DNA of 64,000 nt from Punica granatum (taxonomy: Eukaryota > Streptophyta > Magnoliopsida > Myrtales > Lythraceae): contig NC_045132.1 in assembly GCF_007655135.1 (NCBI RefSeq), forward strand, positions 9,610,001 to 9,674,000, read 5' to 3'. Under the pieces are notes generated by a model. That model did no database searches and was not told the DNA's origin. It worked only from the letters and a program-made list of their open reading frames with translations. A program made the position numbers and the translations under genes. The stretch's first letter is position 1; every line of letters starts with the position of its first letter. Shown here one piece after another: positions 47,150 through 58,205 of the stretch.

Positions 47150-47275
47150 GACCCGAACAGGAATTTGAAACCGGGATGGACCCGAACAGGAAATTTAAAA
47201 CCGGGATGGACCCGAACAGGAATTTAAAACCGGGATGGACCCGAACAGGAAATTGAAACCGGGACAGACCCGAGA
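47150..47275 (-). repeat. Tandem array, continuation after nested LTR
   Basis: About four more units of the 29-bp repeat (GGATGGACCCGAACAGGAAT...) follow, in the same phase as those ending at 40123. They show the array was whole before the solo LTR inserted. Confidence 0.9.
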
Positions 47276-48630
47276 CACTTGCTCGGGGATCGCTTAAAGC
47301 GTCAGGCGACGTGGTTTGCTTGGCGTTGGGCCTGGATTGCATCACCTGCGGCAACTGATGATGACCTTCCATCGTTTGTCCTTCTTTGAACATCGTCGGC
47401 TTGGACAGTGTGGCGTATCCCTCGACGGCTTCCGGCGTATCGATAGCACGACCTGTCACGTGAGACAGATATGAGTCTGTTAAGGAGGAGATGCCCCTTG
47501 GGTTTCCATGCACATTGCGATGAAGTTGCTTCGTCGGTGCTTTGCCCCTGGGGTGGCGGTGTGTTTGATCTGCCGGAAGCCGGCTTTGCTGCTAGGGCGA
47601 TTGCTGGTTGCTCTGCCAGGTGCCGGCTTCATCGCAGGGGCGATTGTAATTTGCTAGGAATGCCCCGGTCGTGCGATGAGGGACTCGAGCTCTGGGGTAG
47701 AGCGCCTACGTATCCCGAGGGGTCGAAAATCAGAGTCCGCCTTAGTTCTTGTGTTTGTTGTACCTGTGATCCTGACATCATTAGTAAGTCATGGGATTAC
47801 TAGCAATTTGTAAGCACATGTAAAAGGAAGTGTTTGTAACGCATGCTCTTCAGTTTCGGGTCGCCTGGGCAACCCGTGGAGAGTTTTTGCTTTGGTGATG
47901 CGAATGGGGGTCCTGCTTTCAGAGGCCCCGATGTGAGGCCTCCGGGGCTCCTGTTGGCCTTGCATGGGCATATCGAGACGTTCTCAAAAGTGCCCAAGCG
48001 GCTCTATCGGTTGTTCAACGCGCCTGTGAGCTTAGGACCCTCCTCATCAGAGTGCCGTAGGGCGGCTGCGTTTGTAACCCGCATGGGGAATTTTTGGTTC
48101 AAATTTGGTCAGACTTTGGTCTAGTCATTTCCAGAGTGTTATGACTAGACTCCCGAAAAGAAATGTCTAGTATTTTGGCTCTGTGGTAGCCGATTGAAAG
48201 GTGGCTGTGACCCGTTTTGGAGTTGTGCAATGACAAAGAGAAAAGAGAAAGCTTGGGGAGCACGTTGCCCAAGGCTAAAAGGATACACAGGTTCACGCCT
48301 GCCGTGAGATGTACCCCCCCTCTTCTTTCGACTTCTTGTCCTGTAGGCTATTGCGAAGTGCTCAGATGGGGTGCCTGCTTGTGCACCGTTCTTGAGGAAG
48401 AAATCGCCTATGACAGTTGAGCTGCGTTGAGGAGCCGATCGGGAATCGTGTTGGAGTAGATAACCTAGTCATTTCCCTTGGGGATCCCTAGTCCGCGTAG
48501 TGTGCAAAGACCCAGGGCGACTGCTTTGTTTATCTCTCATTTTACTCTTCTTTTGCTACGGTCACCCGCCTCGGGGCCATACCTCTCAACCTAAAGGGGA
48601 TGAACTCTCCTTTTGCCACGACCGCCCGCC

Positions 48631-49029
48631 TCAGGATTTTTCAGTCGTGCCTCTCTTTACGTTCTGTCTTCGTCGAGGAGTTGCGACTGCCGCTTCCCTT
48701 TTTGTCGGGATTTGTTCATTTCTTTTGGATTGAGGGTGCCGGTGCTTTTGGTGAACCTCGGCATTGCCCCATTTTTTGTTGGCGGGTTTTTCCCGCTTCT
48801 TTTCTCTCTCTCTTCTCTTCTTTGTTGGCGAGTTTTTCCCGCGTTTTTTCGCTCTCTTTTTTTCGCAGCTGGGGTCTGCATTGTGCCCCTTGTATTTGTT
48901 TGAAACTCCTCGACTTTGCATCGCCGAGGCCACTTTTGTTTGCTTAGCCCCGTGGAGACTTGATGTACTTCGTTGTCCTAGCCCAATTTTGTGGTGGCTA
49001 GTTTTCTCAGAAGTTTGATTCTTGTGCAC
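48631..49029 (-). other. Lys/Arg-rich open frame of 132 codons, coding doubtful
   Basis: This is the counterpart of the frame 29384-29692. It contains KKRGKNSPTKKRREREKKREKPAN followed by a tail absent from the relative. It is sense to the element. No recognised nucleic-acid-binding domain is seen, only high charge. Blocks are shuffled between the two copies, which argues against a conserved protein. Confidence 0.2.
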
Positions 49030-49946
49030 TCAAGAGTCGAACTTCGCATCTTTTGTCCTTGTAAACTTTACAAGTCCTTTCCCCTATTGTCTAAAACGAA
49101 AACAAAATTGCCCCAGGAGTGTGGGTGACCAAGGTTGCCTCTACGTGAATGTTGGACGGGGATGCCTTGATCTTTGTAGCCTGTGTTGGGAGTCTTGTAC
49201 GATTGCCGCTCCTGATCGTGCGTTGTTTCTCCCGTGGAGGGTGCCCCTTAGAGGATAGGCGCCCTTGAAGCCGATTGTGTCCTGCCTCAGGGCTTATCGT
49301 TGCATGTTGTCAGTGATGGGTCTTTACAGTGGGGAAGGCCCGATTTGCCCTGAGGTGCCGCTCGATCTCGATGGAGACGCATGCTTCGAGGTTGATCGGT
49401 TTGTTCGATTGTCTCTATCTTTGACTTCGTGGGGGGTACATATTCGTCGGAAACCTCTCTCATCGAAGTATGAGGAAAGGGTCCGAGAGGAATTCTCAGG
49501 GAGATGTGAACTTGTGTATCGTTCTTCGCCTATGCCCGGCGTGTCCCTGTGAGAGATGACGAAGAAGATGATGCATTAGGTGATTGATCGGTGGAATATG
49601 CGGTAAGAAATGTGGAGTGGACCCATAGGAAAATCCCCTTGTCCAACGTGCGACCCATGGGGTGCCGCGCGTGGGGGACACTCAATTCCGAGATCTAGTC
49701 ATCGCCACCCTGGAGTGGGCAGACCGTGGCTAGGGGCCGTATAGGTGTACTTTCCCCGATTGCGGGTTGGCATGTGCAGCCGTCCTAAGGAAGGCTAGAG
49801 GAGACGGATCCCATGAGGACCGACGAATCGAACAATTCCGACAGAACCAACAGGGCGTCTTCGGGGATGTCCTAGTGCTCCCGTGAAGGGTTCGTTCATG
49901 CCGGGAGCTTGTTTGGGGATGCATATAAATGTAAAAGAGAGTTTAG

Positions 49947-50148
49947 GGAAGAGTGCATGTTGCCCCAGTGACTGGTTGATGGCCACAATGGAGGGTGGGC
50001 AGGGATCATTCTCCGGTCGGAGATGTGATCGTGCTAGTGACTTTCGCGGAAGAGTGCATGTTGCCCCAGTGACTGGTTGATGGCCACAATGGAGGGTGGG
50101 CAGGGATCATTCTCCGGTCGGAGATGTGATCGTGCTAGTGACTTTCGC
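49947..50148. repeat. Exact 101-bp tandem duplication
   Basis: The 101 bp starting GGAAGAGTGCATGTTGCCCC at 49947 are repeated from 50048 with no difference that I can see. The plus-strand relative has one copy (about 28370-28470, reversed). A perfect repeat in otherwise diverged sequence indicates a recent event. Confidence 0.9.
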
Positions 50149-50264
50149 GGCGGGTGGGCAGGGCCATGCTCTGTTCGTCGGAGCTGTTGCTTGTGATCTT
50201 TTGCGGTTGAAGGATTAGACTTGCTCCTCGGAGTATCGCTTGGATGAATTTGAATCCAAGTCGA

Positions 50265-50815
50265 TTTTGGATTTTAGATGAGCCTGAAAGCAGTAAATGC
50301 GAGGTGTCAAAACCTGAAAGCAGTAAATGCGGGGCCGGAGCCCAAAAGCAGTGAATACTAGGCCGGGGCCCGAAAGCAGTAAATGTAGGACCGAGGCCCA
50401 AAAGCAGTAAATGCAGGACCGAGGTCCGATGCGGGGCCGAAGCCCAAAAGTGGGGCCGAAGCCCAAAATTGGGGCCGGAGCCCGATGCAGGGCCGAAACC
50501 CAAAAGTAAATGCAGGGCCGGAGGTCGATGTGAGGTCGAAGCCTAATGCAGTAAATGCGGGGCCGGAGCCCGATGCGGGGCTGAAGCCCAATGAAATAAA
50601 TGCGGGGCCGAAGCCCGATGCGGGGCTGAAGCCCTATGCAATAAATGCGGGGCCGGAGCCCGATGCAGGGCTGAAGCCCGATGCGGGGCTAAAGCCCGAT
50701 GCAATAAATGCGGGGCCGGAGCCCGATGCGGGGTCGAAGCCCAATGCAGTAAATGCGGGGCCGGAGCCCGATGCAGGGCTGAAGCCCGATGCAATAAATG
50801 CGGGGTTGATAGGAA
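50265..50815 (-). repeat. Second tandem array of hairpin units
   Basis: Units such as GGGGCCGGAGCCCGATG, GCGGGGCTGAAGCCCGATGC and AATAAATGC are combined irregularly. On the element's own strand they read GGGC-TCCG-GCCC and GGGC-TTCA-GCCC, with spacers like GCATTTACTGC. They are thus related to the array at 31038-31835 but lie about 1.6 kb from the binding site rather than beside the polypurine tract. Several overlapping repetitive frames are by-products of the array. Confidence 0.9.
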
Positions 50816-52409
50816 AGTGCAAGAAATGCGAAAGTAAAGGTCAATGCTGAGAAATAGCGCAAGGCGCTGCAATGTGGTGATGCTGATTTGCTTGCGGTTT
50901 TGCTTTGTGGAGCAGGGACGGGGACTTAGTGTTGAAATCCCAAGGAGCTGGATGGATAGGAGACGTTCATTGTCTCAATTGTGGTCGATCAGTATTCAGG
51001 CTGTCTTCTTGTGTAGAATTTCCTACAATGGGAAAAGAAAACAATGAAGGAGCAAACTATTTTCGCGATTTTAGCGTAAGGGCGTAGGGGATTGAACTAG
51101 CCTGGTAGGCGTCGTGCGAGCGCGCCGAGGGTGTGTGCATGGATAAGGTGGAGGCATGCTCGCACGACGCGGAATGACCCACTCGGTTGTGCTGGTGGAT
51201 GCGCTCGGTTGCACGAAGAGACGTGTGCTCGGTTACGCGATGACGTTTGGCTGAGCTGGATTAGTGAGAAGCTAGCTTTGCTTAGGAAGATGGATCGGTC
51301 CTCGGACCATGGCTCGCCTTGCCGTGGAGGGAGGATGAAGGTCGTGGTCGGTCTACCTGTGAAAGAGGTCCTCACTTACTTGTATGGTGGGATGTTAGTT
51401 GTTATGCGAAATAGTAAATGAACAGAATGCATACGATGTGTGTATTTTCAAAAGCTAATGTTGTCATTTACATTGACTTGAAAGGTCTAAAGTGCAATGT
51501 AAATCTTGTAAAATAAAGTCCTAAGCTGATCTTCCACCACACTCGGAGTTTAAGCGAGCACAACCTTGGAAAGCACTGGTTTTAGGTGAGGGCCCTGCGA
51601 AGATATCTATCATATAGTGCATGTATGGTCTTCCACGAGCCCTTCCTAGACCTCTTCAGGGCGACGTTCGCTCAAGCGAGCTCCTGACCGTATCTCTGCA
51701 GCTTGGCGTGGGTTTGGGCGAGTTCCCTCCGAGGTTGTAGTTGGCCGACGAGTTCCTCATTCTGTGGAAGGTTGGTGAGATCCTGGTGAGCTAACGGACT
51801 ATGTCAAGATGCGGGCAGGAGGCCGAGCAAGGCGTCCCTTACCAAGACGACAGAAAAATCTGCTTAGGACTCGTCAACATGAATGACATCCTAATTTTTG
51901 AAAACTGCATGATGCATGTGTGTAGAAAAAACAAATGCCTACGGCTTAATATAAATTACAAGGTTCATGTACATCACTCTCGAAATAGAAGAGACTCAAA
52001 GTGACACGCAGGCTGACCTGATGAACTGTTTGTTGGAGTCGGGTTGAAGGCTTGCATGGAGGCATAGCACGATGCATGGCTTGGTACTATAAGGACCGTG
52101 CTATCTATGGATGGGGGCTCCCGACTCAAGGGTGTGAATTCCTTGAAATCGAGCGAGGATCTTTGGGGGCCGGTTCGGTGGCATAGCCAACTCGATCCGT
52201 TCCCTTACTCGGAACCTCTAACTAACCTAGCTTCCTATTTTGGTGCCCATGGGATTTCGGACAAGGTACCTAGAAACCCGCTAGAATGATACGATGCAAG
52301 TGCGTAAAATAAATGTGTGCGAAATAAATGTGCTTAAAATAAATGTACGGAAAGCGATAAATAAACATGCAAGCAAGCAAACGGAATTGAGCCCGAACCC
52401 ACTAAGTAT

Positions 52410-52431
52410 GTCCCCAGTGGAGTCGCCAAGC
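52410..52431 (-). other. Primer-binding site of minus-strand element
   Basis: On the minus strand the LTR end CGCACA is followed by GCTTGGCGACTCCACTGGGG. This is the least altered of the three binding sites in the window. Confidence 0.75.
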
Positions 52432-55400
52432 TGTGCGCACCTGAATTTCATCTCGTCGGGGCACGCATGCGCGAAGCCTATGCAACGCGGCTTGGGGGAG
52501 TCCACCTTCCCAGGGACGCGCGACGGACACACGTGAGAAGGAGTCGCCACTTGTCATTTTACGACCCGAAGGTCGAGGGCCGGCAAGTTACCCAGATGTA
52601 GGGGTACGGGGTACACCTAAATGCTAAGGCAATGGTCATACGGAACCGAGAATTCCGAATTCGGGGGTTCTATTACGTGCAGGCCTATATCCCGCACACC
52701 CTTTCAGTACTCTAGTTTGCTAAGCTTGCCGTTTTATTTTATTTACCGCGTGATTTAGGGTTGCACTTGACTCGCCCGTTTTGACACCATAAAGCCGGTG
52801 AATCAATCGATTTGGGCCAAGGATCCGAAAGATGAGTAGACTTATGTGTCGAGGAATCGGTTCACTATCTTATTGTTACAGTTCATCGAACCGTGATGGT
52901 CGATTCCCTGCGCGAACCGAGACCGCGAGTATTCGAGCTTATTCATCTCTTAATGACAATAGACCAACTTGACCAGTTCGACACTCGGACCTCTCGCTCA
53001 CCGATCGGGGATCCTTACAAGTGAATGAATGAATATACAAATAAAATTCTCGCGATGTTCTCTCGAATAATTACAAAGTTTAACTGAATAAGTAAATGGA
53101 TCCCGATCGGTTTGCATTGGGCCAATGTTCCGCTCCGGCTCACCGTGTGTTTTGAATGACCGATAAATAAATTAAGGCAACGCGGGCTCAAAGAACCGGG
53201 GGTCGGGTCCAATCGAACCGACGGTTTGCAGGAGAACCGATTAGTTCCCACTGTAACCGTTGGACCGATCGAGCTCCCGGGAGATATCTAAACACGTTTC
53301 ATACATCCAATCCAAATTGCCTTCCACATAGGCCATCTTTGGAGTGTGATGGTGACTCGAGGCTAGATCCCATTCCGCACTCAGGTTGCACGCACTCAGT
53401 GAGTTAAGAGGCGTTGGACCTCATGTTCGGTGATTTGGGGCGTTGGACCCCGTGCAACATGTAACCTATGGGCTCGGACCCGAACCGCAACAAATCAGCA
53501 AAAGCAAATGGAAAACAGAAGAAAACTGATAAAACTGATGGAAAACAGATAACAAATGACAAACGTAGGTGAATACAGACAAGTTGTGTATTAAGTCGAA
53601 TGTACATGATTTAATCAGTTATCGACCGGGGTTGATTTGCAAACAATGTGTCTAGACTAGGCAAACATAGATGGTGGGCTAGAATATGGTTCTAAGCCGA
53701 TTACATGTGTGAATTTGTTTTAGAATCCTTATTCAGTGAGATGACACTGCGGTTTCACCGAATTAGCCAAACTCGTATCTTGACTCTAGATTGGAATCTA
53801 ATATTCCACCTATCCATTATCTAATGTTTGTTTAAGTCAAGTACATGATTAATCCGGTTCTTCGTCTTTTGCAACTGAAATAAAAAGGTTCACCACCGAA
53901 TCTACGATAGGAAGATAGAAACACCGAAAGTGAACGGAATGGGCCGTACGAATGAAACTCGCACCCGAACGGGTTGCCCTTTTTCGTCCATTGATCGAGG
54001 TGTTTCGGTCTCCCTAACGCCTAGAATGTTGGCGAATCACGAAATGATGGTCATGCCCTTTGAACGGTAAAACGTGTAGGGCGTGTATGTGGAAGTTGGG
54101 ATCGCATGACACGAAGAGGTCCAAAGAGGACTCGCGCACTTAGACATGAGCCTCCTCAAATCGGGCCTTGACTCGAGTCATAGAGCACGAGTGCTCCCTA
54201 GACACTAATTCTATTCGTGTTATATGTCTCGATGTTTTGAAATTGTGAATTTTAAAAGGGCACTCTCACCGTTTAGTGATTCGTCGACGCGTTTACGAGT
54301 TGATATTCGATTTATCCAATTACTTAGGCCGAGTGGTTTGTTTAGCCGAATGGTACGTCCTGTTTCCCGTTTGTGAAGTGGTTTAATGATTGAGACCGCG
54401 AACCTCAATTGTTATGGATCAATGAAATGATTGTTCGATATTAATGTACATAACATACGAATTAACATGAAACCAATGATTAAATGAAAATTGTGATTAC
54501 AATCAATTCCAAGAATCGGTTTTGACCGTTTCTTGCATGCATAAAACGTCAAACGTGATAATAATACACATTCTATAAAGCCGATGCCGCCATGATCTTG
54601 GATGCGCAAACAAGCACATAATGCAAACGCAAATATCGTATTTAAAGGGAATCGATAAAACGGCGTCGGCTCATGCAACAACAAAATAAAATAAAATAAA
54701 ATAAATACGGGAACCGACTAATTTTGGGGCGAAAGAGAGCTCCTTGGACCCGTGTGGTCCAAGGAAACTCTCGGCCACCTCCCATGGGGAATAACCGTGA
54801 GTTTCCGTGGCTTACACGGGTCAAGGCGACCTCTTCAACCCCGACTTAAGTTTTTTTCCGTCATATTAACACATTACACGTGGAAATCGATGACAAAGGC
54901 ATGGGAACCGGCTAGTTTCGGGGAAAAAAGACCCTCTTAGCCTCGGGTAAGTCAAGGGAGGTCACGGGTCCCTCCCTTGGGACTAGACCGTGGGCTCCCA
55001 TGACTCTACCGTGGCCAAGGGGTCTCTCCTATCTCGATCCAAACCGTTTCCCATCATGATACATGCATTTATACGTCATACGGATATAATACGGAGAGTA
55101 AACGTGCATGAAATTGCATGGTAGTGCATGGAATCACATGGAGACCCTAGTTTACGTGCAACATGTGTATTAACAATTTATCACCCCATAACAAGCGAAA
55201 ATCGGAGACCTAGACCCATTTAAGTCGTAGAGAAATGTTACCTAGCCTCGGAACACGAGGAAAGAGTCGGAGAAGTGGCAAAGGGAATCGGGAGACTCGG
55301 CTGGAACGAACAGACCCGAACCGGTGCAGTCGGGTCGACTGGCAGACCCGACTAGCAGTCTGGCTTGTCGGGGCTGTACCGGTTGATCGGGATGGAATTT

Positions 55401-56586
55401 TCGCGCGGAACCAGTTGCGTTGGATTCCCAAGAGACTAAGGATCGCGCCTGTGGTGGTTTCGAAAGGAGAGCATGCGTAGATTTTCTGGAAATCGAAAAC
55501 AAAGTCCGGTTAGCTAGCAGAAAACAGAACCGACTGGGCAGAACTGACCCGACTGGGCAGGTCAGAAAGAAAATGGTTGTCCCGGAGGCTCTCGGTGGTA
55601 TTTTGCTGCAAGGTCGGCGGCATTGGACTCCTAACTCATTGAGAAAGAAATAGTTTCCCAAGTGTTCTGATGTGTTCGGAGACCACTGTGATCTCCGTTT
55701 GTTAAAAATGAGTCCCGAAGGCTTGTCGAGAGGCGTTTATGACCATTAAAACGTCACTCGGGAGCTCGGTATGATTTGCTTGGTCCAAGCCAAAATGATT
55801 TCCTAGCCCCTGGGGGTTGTTGGGAGTGGGTGGTGCAAAGCTCGGGCGTCAACATTTCCTCGAATGAGCTCTAAGCGCAAGATTCCGCTAGAAAGGGGCC
55901 CTCTTGTTGCCGGAATAGTACTCGGGAAACCTAAATGGATTGTACAATGCGATCAGGGTTCGTTTTCCCAGGCCTTGAGGTCTTCGGGATTGGTTGGCGC
56001 GGATTTCATGCACTGACGATTCATTAAAAGCGTCTCTGGCCACGTTTCTATGCAAAAAGGAGCCCTTTCTCCGGGTCGGGATCTGCTCGGGAGACCAAGA
56101 CTAACTCTTAAAGGCAGTTTGAAACTTATTCCTTGGTCCTGGTGGTCCTTGGGTGTGTACAGGCCTATTTCCGGGTGCCGTTTACTTGTCCGTGGATCGG
56201 GCGTCCGGGGAGCCCCGTTAAGAAGGCGTCTGCAAATGTTCGGGAGTGCCCCGGCTTAAGCAGGAGGCTTCTGAAATGCGCTCGGAGGTGCCATTGGTCA
56301 TTTTGGTACCGAGAGGGATTTTTAAAGTCCCATATTGGATATCTCCTGACGCTCCGATGATCCGGCAATGAATAGTGCCATAGTGCCGGCTTATGTTATT
56401 TTGGGGTTCGTTGTTTATCTTCCCTTTTGATTGCCCTTCTGAGCCTTTTGGAGGACCCTGCTTCTCTTCTGTAGTCTGTGCTCCCACGTCCGTGTGTTCG
56501 CCTCCGATTATCGGGTCATGAATAGTAATTTGAGCTTCGGCTGGGAGTCCTTTGTTGGAGCCGGTGGACCAAAATGGATGCTGACA
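52432..56586 (-). mobile_element. 5' LTR of minus-strand element, internally deleted (4155 bp)
   Basis: It parallels 33511-36710 and 38470-39408. About 1.74 kb that include most modules, the TATA box and the leader are missing at the join near 55640 (ATTGAGAAAGAAATAG|TTTCCC). With its TATA box lost, this 5' LTR should no longer drive the element. Foldbacks are at about 54715-54850 and 54905-55045. The last bases carry a 3-bp loss (CCAAAATGGATGCTGACA). Confidence 0.88.
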
Positions 56587-56680
56587 AACTTCCCCTCCTT
56601 AATCCCTCTTAAGAAATTCGGATGCCCTAAGCACCATTTAATTACACTTAACTTCACTCAATCTTGTCATTAAACTTGCA

Positions 56681-56688
56681 TTTATAAG
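56681..56688 (+). promoter_or_regulatory. LTR TATA box
   Basis: TTTATAAG occurs in the 3' LTR; the sequence around it is nearly identical to 22746-22753. In a 3' LTR this would direct transcription outward, into the sequence from 60767. Confidence 0.45.
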
Positions 56689-57384
56689 TCCATTGGGTCA
56701 TTAACTTAATGACAACTCTTCTTGCAACCTCTCTCTAGCTTTCTCACTCAAGAACACTCTCCAAACTCCCCTCATTTTCCAGATTTTGCTCAGCCCCATA
56801 ACAGTCCGAATACAAGGCCGGTTTGCCCGAAAACCCAACCGTTTTCCGGCGACCGCCATCCAACCTGATCCAAACTTGACCAAACTTCATATCCCACACG
56901 TATTCGACCTTCCGAGTCCATTTACGGTGTTAGTTTTGCCATTTGAAGTCATCTAGGTCCCCTTTCAGCCCAATCCAGATTCGGGTCCCTAGGGAGTTTC
57001 CCAGTTTCTAGGCGAGTTCTTCCTTCCCGACTCATCCGAGCCTCAAACAAACTACATATCCCACATGTATTCGACCTCCCTAGTCCATTTCCAGTTTTAG
57101 TTTTGCAATTTGAAGCTCCCAGCCACCCGAACCAGCTCTGTCCAGAACCTGGTTCCGTAGGCGTTTTCACGGCTTCCCGGGCTTCCTGGACATTTCCACT
57201 ACCTCACGACTATGGCGAGTCGTGTCAAAACTTCCTAGGGGTTCCTCATGACCCTCACTCTCCCCCGTGACAAGGTGGTCGCGTGCCGAGAGCCACTCAA
57301 CCGTGCACCACCGCCATTTCTCTCTTTTCTCCCTTCACAGAATTTTCCAGTTTTTACCGGTTTTCTTTGTATCTCTTAGGACAA

Positions 57385-58205
57385 TCAACATGTCCAATCT
57401 TCACGAAACCACTGCAGGCATGATCCTCAGTCAGTTAGGAGTCCAATGCCACCGATCTTGCATCAAAAGACCACCGGAAGCCTCCCGTAGAGTAGTTTCT
57501 TCATCGGGTGCCAGTCGGGTCTGTGCCTCTGGTTTTCTATTCTGACCCGAACTTTGCAGGAACATACAGGTCAGCTCGGGTTGAATCTCGCTACGAGCCA
57601 CATATCACCGTGATGCTCACTCAGTTAGGAGTTCAATTCTACCAACCTTGCATCAAAAGACCACCGGAAGCCTCCCGTAGAGTCGTTTCTTCATCGGGTG
57701 CCCGTCGGGTCTGTTCCTCAAGTTTTCTTTTCTGACCCGAACTTTACAGGAACATACAAGTCAGCTCAGGTTGAATCTCACTACGATCCACCTATCACCG
57801 TGATCCTCAGTCAGTTAGGAGTCCAATGCCACAGTCCTTGCATCAAAAAACCACCTAGAGCCTCCTATAGAGCCTTTTCTTTATCGGGTGCCAGTCGGGT
57901 CTGTTTTGCCCCGACTGGGTGCGTCTCTTTTTATTGACCCCGACTTTGTTTTTGATTTTTAGAAAATCTACGTGTGCTCTCATCCCGAAACCACCGCAGA
58001 CGCGATCCTTTGTCTCTTGGGAATCCAACGCAACTGGCCCCGAGCAAAAATTCCATCCCGATCAATCGGTACAGCCCCGACAAGCGGGACTGCCAGTCGG
58101 GTCTGCCGCCGACCCGACTTCACTGATTCAAGTCTGTTCATTCCAGGGGGCAGAATCGACTTCCCAAGGCTGTTTTTCCGAATTTCCTCTACTTTTCCCA
58201 CATCC
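57385..58205 (+). repeat. LTR module array, four copies
   Basis: Units begin near 57385, 57559, 57749 and 57960, spaced about 175-210 bp. The sister LTR of the same element has only three (23446-24080), so copy number has changed since insertion. Each unit carries TTTGCAGGAACATACAGGTC or TTTACAGGAACATACAAGTC at its start. The array ends with GGGGCTAGGTATAATC. Confidence 0.75.

Larger units (their letters stand above)
39409..52431 (-). mobile_element. Internal region of minus-strand element, with nested solo LTRs
   Basis: Removing the insertion 40124-47149 plus one duplication leaves about 6.0 kb, slightly longer than the 5.4 kb of the plus-strand relative. It keeps the polypurine tract (39409-39424), a tandem array (39552-40123, resuming 47150-47275), a unique part aligning to 26676-30930 in reverse, a second array (50265-50815), a 101-bp duplication and the binding site. 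No frame reaches retroelement protein length. Confidence 0.8.
33511..56586 (-). mobile_element. Non-autonomous LTR retrotransposon, minus strand, with nested insertions
   Basis: It begins TGTGCGCACCCGAATTTC and ends ATGCTGACA, flanked by AACTT (33506-33510 and 56587-56591). On its own strand: 5' LTR 56586-52432, binding site 52431-52410, internal region to 39409, polypurine tract, 3' LTR 39408-33511. Over the first 190 bp the two LTRs differ at about six or seven sites, mostly C/T or G/A changes. It is therefore younger than the element it sits in. Its 5' LTR is shorter by about 1.74 kb. No gag-pol is present. Confidence 0.9.

Noticed and set aside
46950..47513. Longest open frame (187 codons, minus strand)
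   Set aside because: It crosses from U3 LTR sequence of a solo LTR into the 29-bp tandem array and beyond. The middle is the repetitive FPVRVHPGFKFLFGSIP pattern made by the array; no domain is seen.
50485..50872. Repetitive open frames (AGPEPDAGLKP and HRASAPHLLH types)
   Set aside because: They are translations of the tandem hairpin array in several overlapping frames on both strands; stop-free because of GC-rich repeats.
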